Positions 24,596 through 32,583 of a stretch of 37,351 nt of DNA are shown in pieces. The DNA is from Leuconostoc mesenteroides subsp. mesenteroides (lineage in GTDB: Bacteria > Bacillota > Bacilli > Lactobacillales > Lactobacillaceae): assembly GCA_009676745.1 (NCBI GenBank), contig CP046064.1, forward strand, positions 1-37,351, in the 5' to 3' direction. The translations under genes were made by a program, and so were the position numbers. The notes beneath the pieces were generated by a model. It saw only the letters and a program-made list of their open reading frames with translations, was not told the DNA's origin and made no database searches. Numbering within the stretch: the stretch's first letter is position 1; every line of letters begins with the position of its first letter.

Positions 24596-24872
24596 TTACT
24601 TGCGATGTTCGCCCAGCAAAACGGCCGCAATTTTTAAAATTTCGTTTTCTTCTTTGAGTCTTGCGACTTCTTTCTGCATTGCATTAAATTGGGCGCGAGT
24701 CACTGGCTGTCCATTAACATCAGTCCCAATGATTTGGGCTTTTTTAACCCAACTAGTGACGGTTTGCATAGCCAAATGGGTATTCATTGGCTAGAGAATT
24801 AGCAGAACGGCCCTCGTTATGCAAGGCAACAATAGATGATTTAAATTCTGTTGAGTATCGCTTAGCTTTCAT
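24596..24872 (-). pseudogene. IS-B transposase orfA, frameshifted
   Basis: From ATG 24872 the frame MKAKRYSTEFKSSIVALHNE is lost after SLANEY because of an extra C in AATACCCATTTGG (about 24787). Removing it restores LANEYHLAMQTVTSWVKKAQ and the zipper EVARLKEENEIL. The related remnant at 36480 reads CATTTGG without the extra base. Confidence 0.85.
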
Positions 24873-24952
24873 AATATAAAAAAACTCCTATACTTGATTA
24901 TCTCGGATTATGCCCTAGAAATAAAGCGGTCCGGATTTTCAGTATACGAGCA

Positions 24953-25050
24953 GCCAGTGTTTCTTTTTTAGAAAGCATGGGATCCACTAAGAAGGTTTGA
25001 TCACTATACTCTATTTTTACGGTGGCATTTCTAATTTGTTAAATTTTCAT
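24953..25050 (-). pseudogene. MBL-fold hydrolase, N-terminal fragment
   Basis: Minus strand from ATG 25050: M-K-I-stop, then QIRNATVKIEYSDQTFLVDP and MLSKKETLA, ending at the IS-B edge. ATVKI-Y-x-x-x-TFLVDPML is the usual start of MBL-fold metal-dependent hydrolases of lactobacilli. It lies 21 bp downstream of the CstR-like gene on the same strand and was probably the operon's fourth gene. An internal TAA at 25041 is a second lesion. Confidence 0.7.
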
Positions 25051-25071
25051 ATTAAATTTTAATGTTCCTAT

Positions 25072-25329
25072 CTATTTAACTCTGACTAACAGTTCAAGTG
25101 CCTTTTGATATTGCTCAGATCCTGTTTCTGCTTCTGAACAATTTCTAATATTTTCAGCAATAACTAACTTTATTGCCTTATCAAGACTTGCTCTGACAGC
25201 AGATAACTGTATGACGACCTCTTCACAAGGACGCTCTTCATCAATCATATTGACAATTCCATTTATTTGGCCTGCTGATCTCTTTAACCTATTTTGTATA
25301 TTTTCATACTGATATGCTATTGTATTCAT
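25072..25329 (-). CDS. cstR: CsoR/CstR-family persulfide-type repressor
   Basis: 85-aa all-helical repressor of the CsoR/RcnR family. Cys35 (ERPCEEV) and Cys64 (ENIRNCSE) occupy the conserved thiol positions. The His needed for Cu(I) binding in CsoR is Asn61-side here (IAENIRNC), as in the CstR branch, which forms di- and trisulfide bridges with persulfides. Genomic context agrees: it follows a CoA-disulfide reductase/rhodanese fusion. The large palindrome at 27367-27418 with a CCCCCTAGGG centre is the expected G-tract operator. The call CstR rather than CsoR is inference from these residues and the neighbours. Confidence 0.85.
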   Translation of the reverse strand: MNTIAYQYENIQNRLKRSAGQINGIVNMIDEERPCEEVVIQLSAVRASLDKAIKLVIAENIRNCSEAETGSEQYQKALELLVRVK

Positions 25330-25349
25330 ACCTGAACCTCATAAGTCAA

Positions 25350-26993
25350 TTATTTTACAATGTTTTGTGGATACATCAACTGATACAGTGAAAACGCACC
25401 ATCAAGATTTTTGACATTTCTGAATCCATTATTAATAAATATTCGTTCAGCTGTATAACTTCGTTGACCTGTAGCACACGATACAATGATACCAGTATCT
25501 TTTGGTATTTGATTAATACGGTCTCGTATTTTTTCTAACGGAATATTTATGAAACCATTAATTAATCCCATAGCTCTAATTTCCTGAGAAGATCGTACAT
25601 CAATTAATAAGTAACCATCACGCCTGTAATTCTCTAATTCATTATATTGAATATTATGAGATCGACTATTAATAATATTTTCAGCCACATAACCGGAAAT
25701 ATGAACGGGATCTTTAGCTGCTCCGAAAGGAGGAGCATACGTTAATTCCAGTTCAGGTAAATCATCTACTTTCAGCCTAAATTTGATTGCCGTTGCAAGA
25801 AGATCAATACGCTTATCTACCCCTTCATTTCCAACAGCTTGGGCACCTATAATATCACCAGTATTTGTAAAAATAAGTTTCATCATAACTTGTGTTGCGC
25901 CAGGATAATAGCTTGCGTGATGATAAGAAAAAGTATGAGTCACATGATAATTTAAACCAAGTTGCTTTGCTTGTTTTTCATTAATACCTGTACTTGCAGC
26001 TGATTTAGAAAAAACCTTAACGATTGATGTGCCAATCTCAGGTTTATTTTTAATAGATAAACCGTGAATAGCATCAGCAACTTGTCGCCCATGTCTGTTT
26101 GCTGGTCCCGCTAATGGAATTAGTGTTTCCTGTTCAGTAATTTGATGAATAACACTGATAACGTCACCAATTGCATAAATGTTAGAGTCACTTGTTTTAA
26201 AATCATGATCCACAACAATGCCTTTATTGGGCCCAACTTTTAGGCCTGCAGCTATGGCTATATCAGAATTTGGTCGAATTCCTGCAGCAATAATAACAGC
26301 ATCAGCTTGTATTGACATACCATTATCTAAATAAAGAATGTCTCTGCTCACCTTATTTATAGTAGTTCCCGTATTGATACGAACGTCATTTTTTATGAGC
26401 TCATTCGTAATCGACTGTGCCATCTCAATATCAAGATTTGGCAATATTTGGTTAGAACGTTCAATAAGATTGACTGAAAAACCTCTCTTAATCAAATTTT
26501 CAGTAACTTCTATACCAATAAATCCAGCACCAAGTACCGCAACCGTTTTAATACTCTCATCTAAATGGCTCATAATGTTATCTAAATCAGGGATATTACG
26601 TAATTGAAAAATGTTTGATTGAGTATGAAGCCCCTCAATCTTAGGTATTACAGGACTAGATCCTAAAGATAATATTAATTTATCATAATATAGCTTCTCT
26701 TGTTGGTCATCATGATTGACAGATATCATCTTATTATCTCTATCAATATGGGTCACTTCACTGTTAACACGTACATCTATATTAAACCTACTTCTTAAAT
26801 CATCAGCGGTTTGCACAATTAATTGGGAGCGATGTTTAATCGTTTTGCTAATGTGGTAAGGTAACCCACAATTTGCAAAAGAAACGAAAGGGCCTTTTTC
26901 GAAGACTATAATTTCATCTTTTTCAGATAGCCTTCGCAGTCTAGTAGCAGCTGACATACCGGCTGCTACCCCCCCCACTATAATAATCCTCAT
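25350..26993 (-). CDS. CoA-disulfide/persulfide reductase with rhodanese domain
   Basis: 547 aa. FAD site GGVAAGMSAATRLRR (res. 7-21), redox Cys42 in FANCGLPYH, NAD(P)H site VAVLGAGFIGIEVTENL, second FAD motif IYAIGDVISV and the dimerisation domain to about residue 445. The C-terminal rhodanese domain has the active-site loop SCATGQRS (Cys506). This fusion (CoADR-RHD) reduces CoA-disulfide and CoA- or protein-persulfides with NAD(P)H. It lies between trxA (11 nt upstream) and the cstR-like gene (20 nt downstream), so it is one operon. Ribosome site AAGAGGTATAAC precedes ATG 26993. Confidence 0.92.
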   Translation of the reverse strand: MRIIIVGGVAAGMSAATRLRRLSEKDEIIVFEKGPFVSFANCGLPYHISKTIKHRSQLIVQTADDLRSRFNIDVRVNSEVTHIDRDNKMISVNHDDQQEKLYYDKLILSLGSSPVIPKIEGLHTQSNIFQLRNIPDLDNIMSHLDESIKTVAVLGAGFIGIEVTENLIKRGFSVNLIERSNQILPNLDIEMAQSITNELIKNDVRINTGTTINKVSRDILYLDNGMSIQADAVIIAAGIRPNSDIAIAAGLKVGPNKGIVVDHDFKTSDSNIYAIGDVISVIHQITEQETLIPLAGPANRHGRQVADAIHGLSIKNKPEIGTSIVKVFSKSAASTGINEKQAKQLGLNYHVTHTFSYHHASYYPGATQVMMKLIFTNTGDIIGAQAVGNEGVDKRIDLLATAIKFRLKVDDLPELELTYAPPFGAAKDPVHISGYVAENIINSRSHNIQYNELENYRRDGYLLIDVRSSQEIRAMGLINGFINIPLEKIRDRINQIPKDTGIIVSCATGQRSYTAERIFINNGFRNVKNLDGAFSLYQLMYPQNIVK

Positions 26994-27003
26994 GTTATAC
27001 CTC

Positions 27004-27330
27004 TTAGATATACTTTTTTAAAGTATTTTCGATTTCATCTTTAGGATGAAATCCAACAATTTTATCAATGACTTGACCATTTTTCTTAATAATTAACGTG
27101 GGGATACCTTGAATGCCTAGTTGGCTGGCAACCTGTTTATTTTCATCGATATTTACTGAGGTAAACTTTATTTTACCGCCTAATTGATTTTCTTCTGATA
27201 AGTGTTGTAGTATAGGGTCCATCATCTTGCATGGCGGGCACCAATCAGCACGAAAATCGGTCAAAGTAACCCCTTCTTGTGTTTCATTTTCAAATGTACT
27301 ATCAGTAATTTCTTTGATTGTTGCACTCAT
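27004..27330 (-). CDS. trxA: thioredoxin
   Basis: 108 aa, normal length. The active site is WCPPC (Cys31, Cys34) instead of WCGPC, a change that usually shifts the redox potential. The cis-Pro loop is IQGIPTLII. Ribosome site TTGGAGGAAAGC precedes ATG 27330. It is the first gene of the persulfide-type operon and can supply electrons for persulfide reduction and perhaps for the plasmid ArsC. Confidence 0.92.
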   Translation of the reverse strand: MSATIKEITDSTFENETQEGVTLTDFRADWCPPCKMMDPILQHLSEENQLGGKIKFTSVNIDENKQVASQLGIQGIPTLIIKKNGQVIDKIVGFHPKDEIENTLKKYI

Positions 27331-27366
27331 TTCTGCTTTCCTCCAAATATTCTAGGTTTCTATGAT

Positions 27367-27418
27367 TAAGAAAGAAGGTAATATATACCCCCTAGGGTAT
27401 ATATTACCTTCTTTCTTA
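27367..27418. promoter_or_regulatory. 24-bp-arm palindrome, putative CstR operator
   Basis: TAAGAAAGAAGGTAATATAT then ACCC is mirrored exactly after a CCTA centre, giving perfect 24-bp arms. The core TATACCCCCTAGGGTATA resembles CsoR/CstR operators (C/G tract flanked by AT). It covers the -10 and the start of the trxA transcript, so binding would block RNA polymerase. Confidence 0.8.
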
Positions 27419-27429
27419 GTTTTTAGCAA
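27401..27429 (-). promoter_or_regulatory. promoter of the trxA operon
   Basis: On the minus strand TTGCTA (27424-27429), a 17-nt spacer and TAATAT (27401-27406). The -10 lies within the palindrome. The IS copy B ends only 12 bp further out. Confidence 0.75.
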
Positions 27430-27481
27430 TCTCATCAACATGCTCAGAAGTCAATAAATTGGACTATTTTTATTCAGTTAC

Positions 27482-28323
27482 TTAGGCAACATTTGAGATA
27501 CGATTGCGATTATAAAAATTGATATACCAACCAATGGCTGCTTGGACTTGCGTTAATGTTTCGTATGCCTTCAAATACACCTCTTCACGTTTCAATATTG
27601 AATGAAATGCTTCCATACGGCCATTATCGTATGGATGTCCTTTGAGTGAATATGAATGTTTCAAGCCATAATTTTGACATTTAATATTAAATTCAGCACT
27701 CGTGTATGTGACCCCATATCTGAATGAATAATTAATGGCTTTCGATGCTTATCTAAAGCCATCTGTAAGGCACTTGTGGCTAGCTCGGCTGTCATTGTAT
27801 CGCCAATTTTATAGCCCAATACTTTTCTCTTCTCAGGATCCAAAACGGTCGCTAAATAGACCCATCTGTGATTAGTCAACTGAATATAAGTGATATCTGT
27901 TTGCCAAACACCGCTCAAATCATGCAAGTGTCTAATCAAATTGGGCTTTTGATCAACAGTCACCACAGTTTTTGGCTTGCGATAACGTTTTTGCATGCGG
28001 GATTTAATCCCTAATTCACGCATCAATTTGAGTGTCATATACCCAGATACTTTCGGACCGTCGGTTTGTTGACTATAAGCAGCAATACGGCGATAACCAT
28101 AAAATTTAAAGGTTTTCCAAACGTCTAAAATATAAGGTTTTAGAGATTCTCTACGCTTTTCTTGTCGACTGGGCTGCCAATGGCGCCAGTTGTAATAGGT
28201 ACTAGGTTTGATTTTAAGTGCACTTAAAATACGCACAAGCGCGTAGCCTTGTGCTAAAAATTGGTTAACGAGCGGCAATACCACATTACGGACTATTTTT
28301 TGGCTAGTAAGATGGCCGCTCAA
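27482..28323 (-). pseudogene. IS3-family transposase orfB, frameshifted (copy B)
   Basis: Protein-identical to copy A, with the same one-base loss after HSDMGS at about 27704. The parts are 27661-28323 and 27482-27664. Confidence 0.88.
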
Positions 28324-28329
28324 TGCTTG

Positions 28330-28572
28330 TCAGGCTATGCGTGATAAAATTTCGTTTTCTTCCTCCAAAATAGCGAGACGCTTTTCTAATTGCTTGACAT
28401 CCTTTAACGTCTTTGACTGACCCTTGATCATGATTGGGGTAGCTTGTTTAACCCAAATAGCAATAGAATCTTTCGACGGACCAAATTCTTCTGCTAATGA
28501 TTTAAGTGAACGGCCTTCTTGGTGAAGTTTAACCAATGAGTCTTTGAAATCTTGTGAATAACGAATTGACAT
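28330..28572 (-). CDS. IS3-family transposase orfA (copy B)
   Basis: 80 aa, intact. It differs from A and C by Val in IWVKQ and Arg in SRIA, as does degenerate copy 1 at the same positions, so B keeps the older residues. Silent differences cluster at 28375-28415. Confidence 0.9.
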   Translation of the reverse strand: MSIRYSQDFKDSLVKLHQEGRSLKSLAEEFGPSKDSIAIWVKQATPIMIKGQSKTLKDVKQLEKRLAILEEENEILSRIA

Positions 28573-28766
28573 AAAAATACTCCTATACTTTCATTTTACG
28601 GACTGAATAAAAATAGTCCATTTTTTTAGTATAAGAGCAAACTGTAGTGTAGTTAAAGTGATGTTTTGTTTTTAAATATGTTGTTCCCTTAATCTTAACA
28701 TACCAATAGTTTAACAGCGAATATGATTGATCAACCATTTTTCATCGGAAGTATTCTAGCAAAATC

Positions 28767-30299
28767 TTACATTTTCATTCCCATTTTTTCGTACGACTCC
28801 ATACCTGCCATCCAAAGATTAGATAACTCAATACCACGCTCCTCAGCTAACGCGTTCATTAAAGTATTCATATCCATTAACTGATACTTCTGATGCGGCT
28901 TTTTTGGATCTACTATCTCTATTTGTGCCATCATACCACCATCTTCATGTTCTAAAATATGGCAATGATACATATATATACCAGGTAAATCAAACTTAAC
29001 TAGTATTCGAACAGTTTCTCCTGGGTTAACTCCAATGGTGTCTTTGAAACCGTTCTCATTTGGATATGGATCTTTTCCATTACGTGTTAGTACTAAAAAG
29101 CGAGTGCCGTGTATGTGAAATGGGTGAACCATTCCCGGTTTTTCGTTACTATTCGTGACATCCCAATACTGATACTCTCCAACTATTTGCTCGGCATCAA
29201 TGCGTTCCATAGCAAATTTCTTGTCATCTATGGCAACACTTTCATCCATTCCTTGCATGACGACATGTCGAATGGGTAATGACGGTTCAACTGACGGTTT
29301 CTTTAAATTAATTAAATGATCGGGAATTTTTGTAGTATCTTTTGCGAAATTGTGAATGCGGAACTTTAATAGTGGCACTTGATCAGTATATAAGGTTACC
29401 TCATCACCTTCATGATATTGGCTAAAATCAATAATGACTTCTGCACGTTCAGCACAGCTCAACATTAAACCTGTCAGCTTGATTGGCTTGGGTAATAGAG
29501 AACAATCCCCCGCAATCTGATCAAATGGCAAATCATCGGAAAAATGCAAACGCCATTCCCGACGGTTAGCACCATTTAGAAAACGTAACCTTATTTTTTG
29601 TGTTGTGACATCGAAGTATGGGTTGACTGTTCCATTGATAACAGCCGTGGGACCTGCAACACCATCAGGATCATAATCGGCACGATAATCAAACTGATTA
29701 TCTTTGTGAAAATGTCTATCTTGTAAAATAATTGGAATATCATCTACTCCATAATTTCTTGGTATTGATAATTGGGATTCATGCTCATCTTGAACAATAA
29801 CCATTGTAGCTAATCCTTGCCACACCTGTTCTGCTGTGGATGGACATGGGTGAGCATGCAACCATAATGTCGCAGCGGGCTGATTCAACGTAAAATTAAT
29901 ATGTTTGATTTCCCCTGGGTAAACAGGCGCGTGACAACCCCCATCAACATAAGGGCCACTAACATCAGCTCCATGCCAATGAAAAGTAGTTAATTCTGGC
30001 AGGTCATTCTTCAAAGTGATATGATTTTTTTGACCGCGGTGAAATATAATAGTCTTACCTAAAAAATTAGCATTATAACCCCATGCCTGTGTCTTTTCCC
30101 CTGGCAATATTTGCGATTTCCCTGATTTTGCAGTGACGGTATAGTAGATATCATTTTTAGACTCTCTATCTGCTTTTAAAATAGGTGGTATATTTAAAGG
30201 CATTTCCGGGGCATTATTTACTATGAGAGGTACATATCCGCCATCATGTAGATCAAAAGCTGGCTCATCAAAGAAATATTTTTTATTGGACTGTTCCAT
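28767..30299 (-). CDS. multicopper oxidase (laccase/CotA/SufI type)
   Basis: 510 aa, three cupredoxin domains, no signal peptide, so probably cytosolic. All four copper-binding motifs are seen: TFHWHGADVSG, LWLHAHPCPSTAEQ, HPFHIHGTRFL and the T1 motif YHCHILEHEDGGMM. It oxidises phenols, bilirubin-like substrates or Cu(I)/Fe(II)/Mn(II) with O2; relatives in lactic bacteria have laccase or manganese-oxidising activity. Ribosome site GAGGAAAATTAAA precedes ATG 30299. It has no gene partner and is bracketed by IS copies B and C. Confidence 0.93.
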   Translation of the reverse strand: MEQSNKKYFFDEPAFDLHDGGYVPLIVNNAPEMPLNIPPILKADRESKNDIYYTVTAKSGKSQILPGEKTQAWGYNANFLGKTIIFHRGQKNHITLKNDLPELTTFHWHGADVSGPYVDGGCHAPVYPGEIKHINFTLNQPAATLWLHAHPCPSTAEQVWQGLATMVIVQDEHESQLSIPRNYGVDDIPIILQDRHFHKDNQFDYRADYDPDGVAGPTAVINGTVNPYFDVTTQKIRLRFLNGANRREWRLHFSDDLPFDQIAGDCSLLPKPIKLTGLMLSCAERAEVIIDFSQYHEGDEVTLYTDQVPLLKFRIHNFAKDTTKIPDHLINLKKPSVEPSLPIRHVVMQGMDESVAIDDKKFAMERIDAEQIVGEYQYWDVTNSNEKPGMVHPFHIHGTRFLVLTRNGKDPYPNENGFKDTIGVNPGETVRILVKFDLPGIYMYHCHILEHEDGGMMAQIEIVDPKKPHQKYQLMDMNTLMNALAEERGIELSNLWMAGMESYEKMGMKM

Positions 30300-30475
30300 T
30301 TTAATTTTCCTCTATATTTTTAGCAGTGTACTTACTGAAAATTGAAATTACAGGATATGAATGATCACTCCTCATCTCAAATTCTAGCACTTTTTAGTAA
30401 TTATGAATAATATTAGCATTCTGAAGAGTGTAATTATCTTAACTATTTAATCATGTTACGCTCATAGTCGATATT

Positions 30476-30676
30476 ATGAAAAGCTATTTAAGTAACTATA
30501 AAAAGTTATCTAATTCAGAGTGCAACAAAATTAGCGGATGACATTGGATTGGCGACGTTTTAGGGGCAATTGGACATGTATACCATCCAGCCGACCCTCA
30601 AAAGGTTCTAGATCAATTGAATGGCAAGACGCAACCTAAACCTGGACACCAATATAGTCCATATGGGTATTATTAA
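30476..30676 (+). pseudogene. class II bacteriocin precursor with stop at the double-glycine site
   Basis: From ATG 30476 the frame encodes MKSYLSNYKKLSNSECNKIS-G, then TGA at 30539-30541, then HWIGDVLGAIGHVYHPADPQ and on to KPGHQYSPYGYY-stop. LSNSECNKISG(G) is a textbook double-glycine leader, and the stop is explained by one change, GGA to TGA, at the second Gly. The mature part would be 44 aa, amphiphilic at its start (WIGDVLGAIGHVY). There is no obvious ribosome site and no immunity or transporter gene beside it. The unit ends at a good terminator (30713). Relation to a known bacteriocin is not claimed. Confidence 0.65.
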
Positions 30677-30712
30677 TTTAACGAATTAACATAATGCAGC
30701 TTATACCAAGTT

Positions 30713-30753
30713 AAAAGCGCCAAGCCTTAATTTCATAGGGTTTGGCGCTTTTT
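30713..30753 (+). terminator. terminator behind the bacteriocin ORF
   Basis: AAAGCGCCAAGCC and GGGTTTGGCGCTTTTT pair strongly with a T-run; loop TTAATTTCATA. Confidence 0.88.
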
Positions 30754-30840
30754 CTGTGATCTGTTCTTGTGAATTGAGCTTAAAATAATTGGTCTAGCTC
30801 TCATAATCCCCAAAACTAGCCTTTTGTTATTTGTGAAATT

Positions 30841-31125
30841 TTAGTCCGTGAGCGGTTTATGAGACGGCTGTTTGTGCTTTTTGCGGAGGCGTAAACGGAC
30901 CATTAATTTGTGTTGGGTGACTTCTTCGTCAGACAACGTTAACTTCTCATCAATTGAGAAAGAGGTCGTTTTATAATTTTTGGCCAGGACAACCGCATAA
31001 ACCGCCTGGTCAATCTGTTCACTTTGTTCTGGTGTTAAGGCAAACGTATAAGGCTTATCACCGTACACTATCGATTTATCGGGCGCAACGTGTGTAAAGC
31101 GTCCTTTAATCGCATTGTATGTCAT
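30841..31125 (-). CDS. hypothetical plasmid protein
   Basis: 94 aa, soluble, not recognised by family. It starts at ATG 31125 behind AAGGAGGATTAT, a strong site, and begins MTYNAIKGRFTHVAPDKSIV. The middle is helical (LTPEQSEQIDQAVYAVVLAK). The C-terminus is very basic (LMVRLRLRKKHKQPSHK), which could bind nucleic acid. The 31126-31550 stretch to its right has no convincing gene. Confidence 0.65.
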   Translation of the reverse strand: MTYNAIKGRFTHVAPDKSIVYGDKPYTFALTPEQSEQIDQAVYAVVLAKNYKTTSFSIDEKLTLSDEEVTQHKLMVRLRLRKKHKQPSHKPLTD

Positions 31126-31554
31126 ATAATCCTCCTTAATCGTAAATAGCTTGATAGCAACCTAAAAATGATTTATCTAATAAAAAAGCCATTTAACGGC
31201 CGATTTTTATTATCAAATTTTCATTATTACATTAATTTATACACGAATATTATTTCGCTGTAACCCTACGCCCCGTAAGCATGAGGGTTGTTTGCCTGTT
31301 GGCTTTTTTGTAAATTTAACCCCCCTATTAGTGATTTGGGGGTTAAAGAAATTTTTTGAAGCGTCTTTAATTGTCAAAAATAACAGTCCAGCCATCATAC
31401 TATCAGCGTCACTGTATTTTAAAGTGGGCCACCAGGCTTGACCAGCGTACTGGCCCAAGCCTTTGAAACAGCAGAGCTGTTTCATGGCAGTTATTGTTTA
31501 TAATTATACACTGTCTTGCCCTGAAAGGAAACTTGCTTCAAAAAAAAAAGACAA

Positions 31555-31625
31555 ACAAAAAGAGCTGGTGTTCCTACGCACTAGCCCTTTTTACTAGAGA
31601 GGTTAGTCTCCATGTACTTTCTTCT
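31555..31625 (-). ncRNA. antitoxin RNA of the Fst-like locus
   Basis: A strong minus promoter, TTGAAA (31655-31660), 17 nt, TATAAT (31632-31637), starts an RNA of ~70 nt. It ends at the hairpin GCTAGTG/CACCAGC (31564-31585) with a T-run. It contains CATGGAGACTAACCTC, which can pair with the toxin ribosome site and start (GAGGTTTAGACTCCATG). Its terminator loop sequence (GGTGTTCCTACG) corresponds to the toxin 5' end (GTTGTTTCCTAC). These are the two interaction repeats expected for Fst systems. Confidence 0.75.
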
Positions 31626-31726
31626 ATTAACATTATAACATTATATTATTGGTATTTCAAAACATGATATACTTAAAAAGCTGTTGTTTCCTACTATAAC
31701 TGCAACGGCAAGGAGGTTTAGACTCC

Positions 31727-31831
31727 ATGATTTACTTTTTTCAAGAACTCACACAATTGTTTAACGCAATCTGTGTTGCTGTTGTGACGTTCGCAATCAA
31801 ACGTTATTTTGATGATCTTAATGATCGTTAA
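31727..31831 (+). CDS. Fst-like type I toxin peptide
   Basis: 34 aa: MIYFFQELTQLFNAICVAVV, then TFAIKRYFDDLNDR. One membrane helix followed by a charged tail is the Fst/Lpt pattern, although the usual central Pro is missing. AAGGAGG lies 9 bp before ATG 31727. The mRNA probably starts near 31680 from an extended -10 (TGATATACT) and begins with a stem-loop. It is divergent from the antitoxin RNA with overlapping promoters, whereas the classical par locus is convergent. It would act as a post-segregational killing module. Confidence 0.72.
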   Translation: MIYFFQELTQLFNAICVAVVTFAIKRYFDDLNDR

Positions 31832-31840
31832 AATAATGTG

Positions 31841-31866
31841 GGCACCTTAAGGGTGCCTTTTTGTTT
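31841..31866 (+). terminator. terminator of the toxin mRNA
   Basis: GGCACC, TTAAG, GGTGCC, then TTTTTG. Confidence 0.9.
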
Positions 31867-31939
31867 GCTTTTATTGTATAACACCTATTAATTGCGATAG
31901 TCCACTACAATTTTTTTGTTATTATACACTTACGTTTAC

Positions 31940-32162
31940 CGATTATTTTAATGTGGTTAAGCTGACATCAGCTTGCCCCACGCGGGTAACGTTCTGCATG
32001 ACATGCTCTCACTGAAAGTGATCCTGCAATGATAAATTGCCCTGTCACGGCGTGACCCGCCGGAGGTTTTACAAGCCGGATAAGTGGCGCTGTAAAATAG
32101 CAGTTTCCCCAGCAGGAAGGGGAAACGCTACGGTCATCGCTTGTCGATGACGCGCCTCGCAG
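31940..32162. other. hairpin-dense non-coding region (possible single-strand origin)
   Basis: There is no ORF but many small stem-loops: GCTGACATCAGC, TCACTGAAAGTGA, GCAATGATAAATTGC, GTCACGGCGTGAC, TTTCCCC/GGGGAAA and CATCGCTTGTCGATG. It is GC-richer than its surroundings. Minus-strand GTAGCGT (about 32128) resembles the TAGCG(T/A) motif of rolling-circle sso elements. Next to a MobV-type oriT this suggests a single-strand origin left from a rolling-circle plasmid. Confidence 0.45.
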
Positions 32163-32223
32163 AGCCTGTCCAAAATAGAATTTTGGTATAACAGGCTATA
32201 CCAGATTTTTAACGGTGTTATAC
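32163..32223 (+). other. oriT candidate of a MobV plasmid
   Basis: AGCCTGT...ACAGGCT (32163-32197) encloses CCAAAAT/ATTTTGG, and GGTATA/TATACC (32185-32202) overlaps it. GTGTTATAC at 32215-32223 equals the core around the nick of MobV origins (GTG/TTATAC). It lies 37 bp before the relaxase start, as in pMV158-type plasmids. Confidence 0.6.
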
Positions 32224-32259
32224 TGGTCTTGGAAAACCTTTTTCGAGGAGGCATTTTTG

Positions 32260-32542
32260 ATGGCGCATTTAAAGAAAAATACGCGTGGCGCAGTCCCTGG
32301 TTTAGCAGTCCATTTTGAACGTAAAACTGACCATCACACTAACAAAGAAATTGATGTGTCGAAAACCTATCTGAATCAAGAGCTCATGGCGGATGGTTCA
32401 GATATGCTGTCACGTTTCAATGCGCGTTTAAATGACGTTTATTGCATGAAAAGAGACGATGTGAAGGCGTTAGCCACTTGGATTGTTACTTTTACCTGAA
32501 GAACTTGCAGAAGCGCCCTACGAGCAACAGAGCGCCTTTTTT
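32260..32542 (+). pseudogene. MobV-type relaxase, N-terminal fragment
   Basis: Ribosome site CGAGGAGG, ATG 32260, then MAHLKKNTRGAVPGLAVHFE and HHTNKEIDVSKTYLNQEL with DDVKALATWIVT, the N-terminal pattern of Pre/Mob (MobV) relaxases. One extra T in TTACTTTTACC (about 32488) shifts the frame; correcting it restores LPEELAEAPYEQQSAFF up to the IS edge at 32543. Most of the relaxase is missing. Mobilisation would need a relaxase in trans. Confidence 0.78.
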
Positions 32543-32583
32543 TGCTCAGAAGTCAATAAATTGGACTATTTTTATTCAGTTAC

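Larger units (their letters stand above)
23720..24952 (-). mobile_element. second IS3-family element (IS-B, 1,233 bp)
   Basis: The ends TGCTCATAAGTCAATAATTC and the complement TGCTCGTATACTGAAAATCC share the TGCTC tips of the first IS type, but the proteins differ. The flanks (TAA and GCC) show no target duplication. On one side it cuts an MBL-fold gene. Partial copies lie at 1903-1951 and 36402-36693. Confidence 0.9.
27441..28639 (-). mobile_element. IS3-family element, copy B (1,199 bp)
   Basis: The same ends and length as copy A, in the opposite orientation. Flanks are ACA and AAC, with no target duplication. OrfA has a cluster of differences from copies A and C, while orfB is the same, a pattern of partial gene conversion. 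Together with copy C it flanks the oxidase-bacteriocin-mobilisation segment in direct orientation. Confidence 0.93.

Noticed and set aside
31237..31485. 82-codon minus ORF beginning MKQLCCFKGLGQ
   Set aside because: No ribosome site before its ATG, odd composition (clusters of Trp, Cys and low-complexity turns), and no family pattern; treated as chance.
32215..32499. Relaxase start at ATG 32215
   Set aside because: The first 15 codons cover the oriT core and lack a ribosome site; ATG 32260 has CGAGGAGG directly upstream.
28640..32542. Composite transposon flanked by IS copies B and C
   Set aside because: The copies are direct repeats, but outer flanks do not match and the transposase is frameshifted; a recombination product is more likely than a transposed unit.
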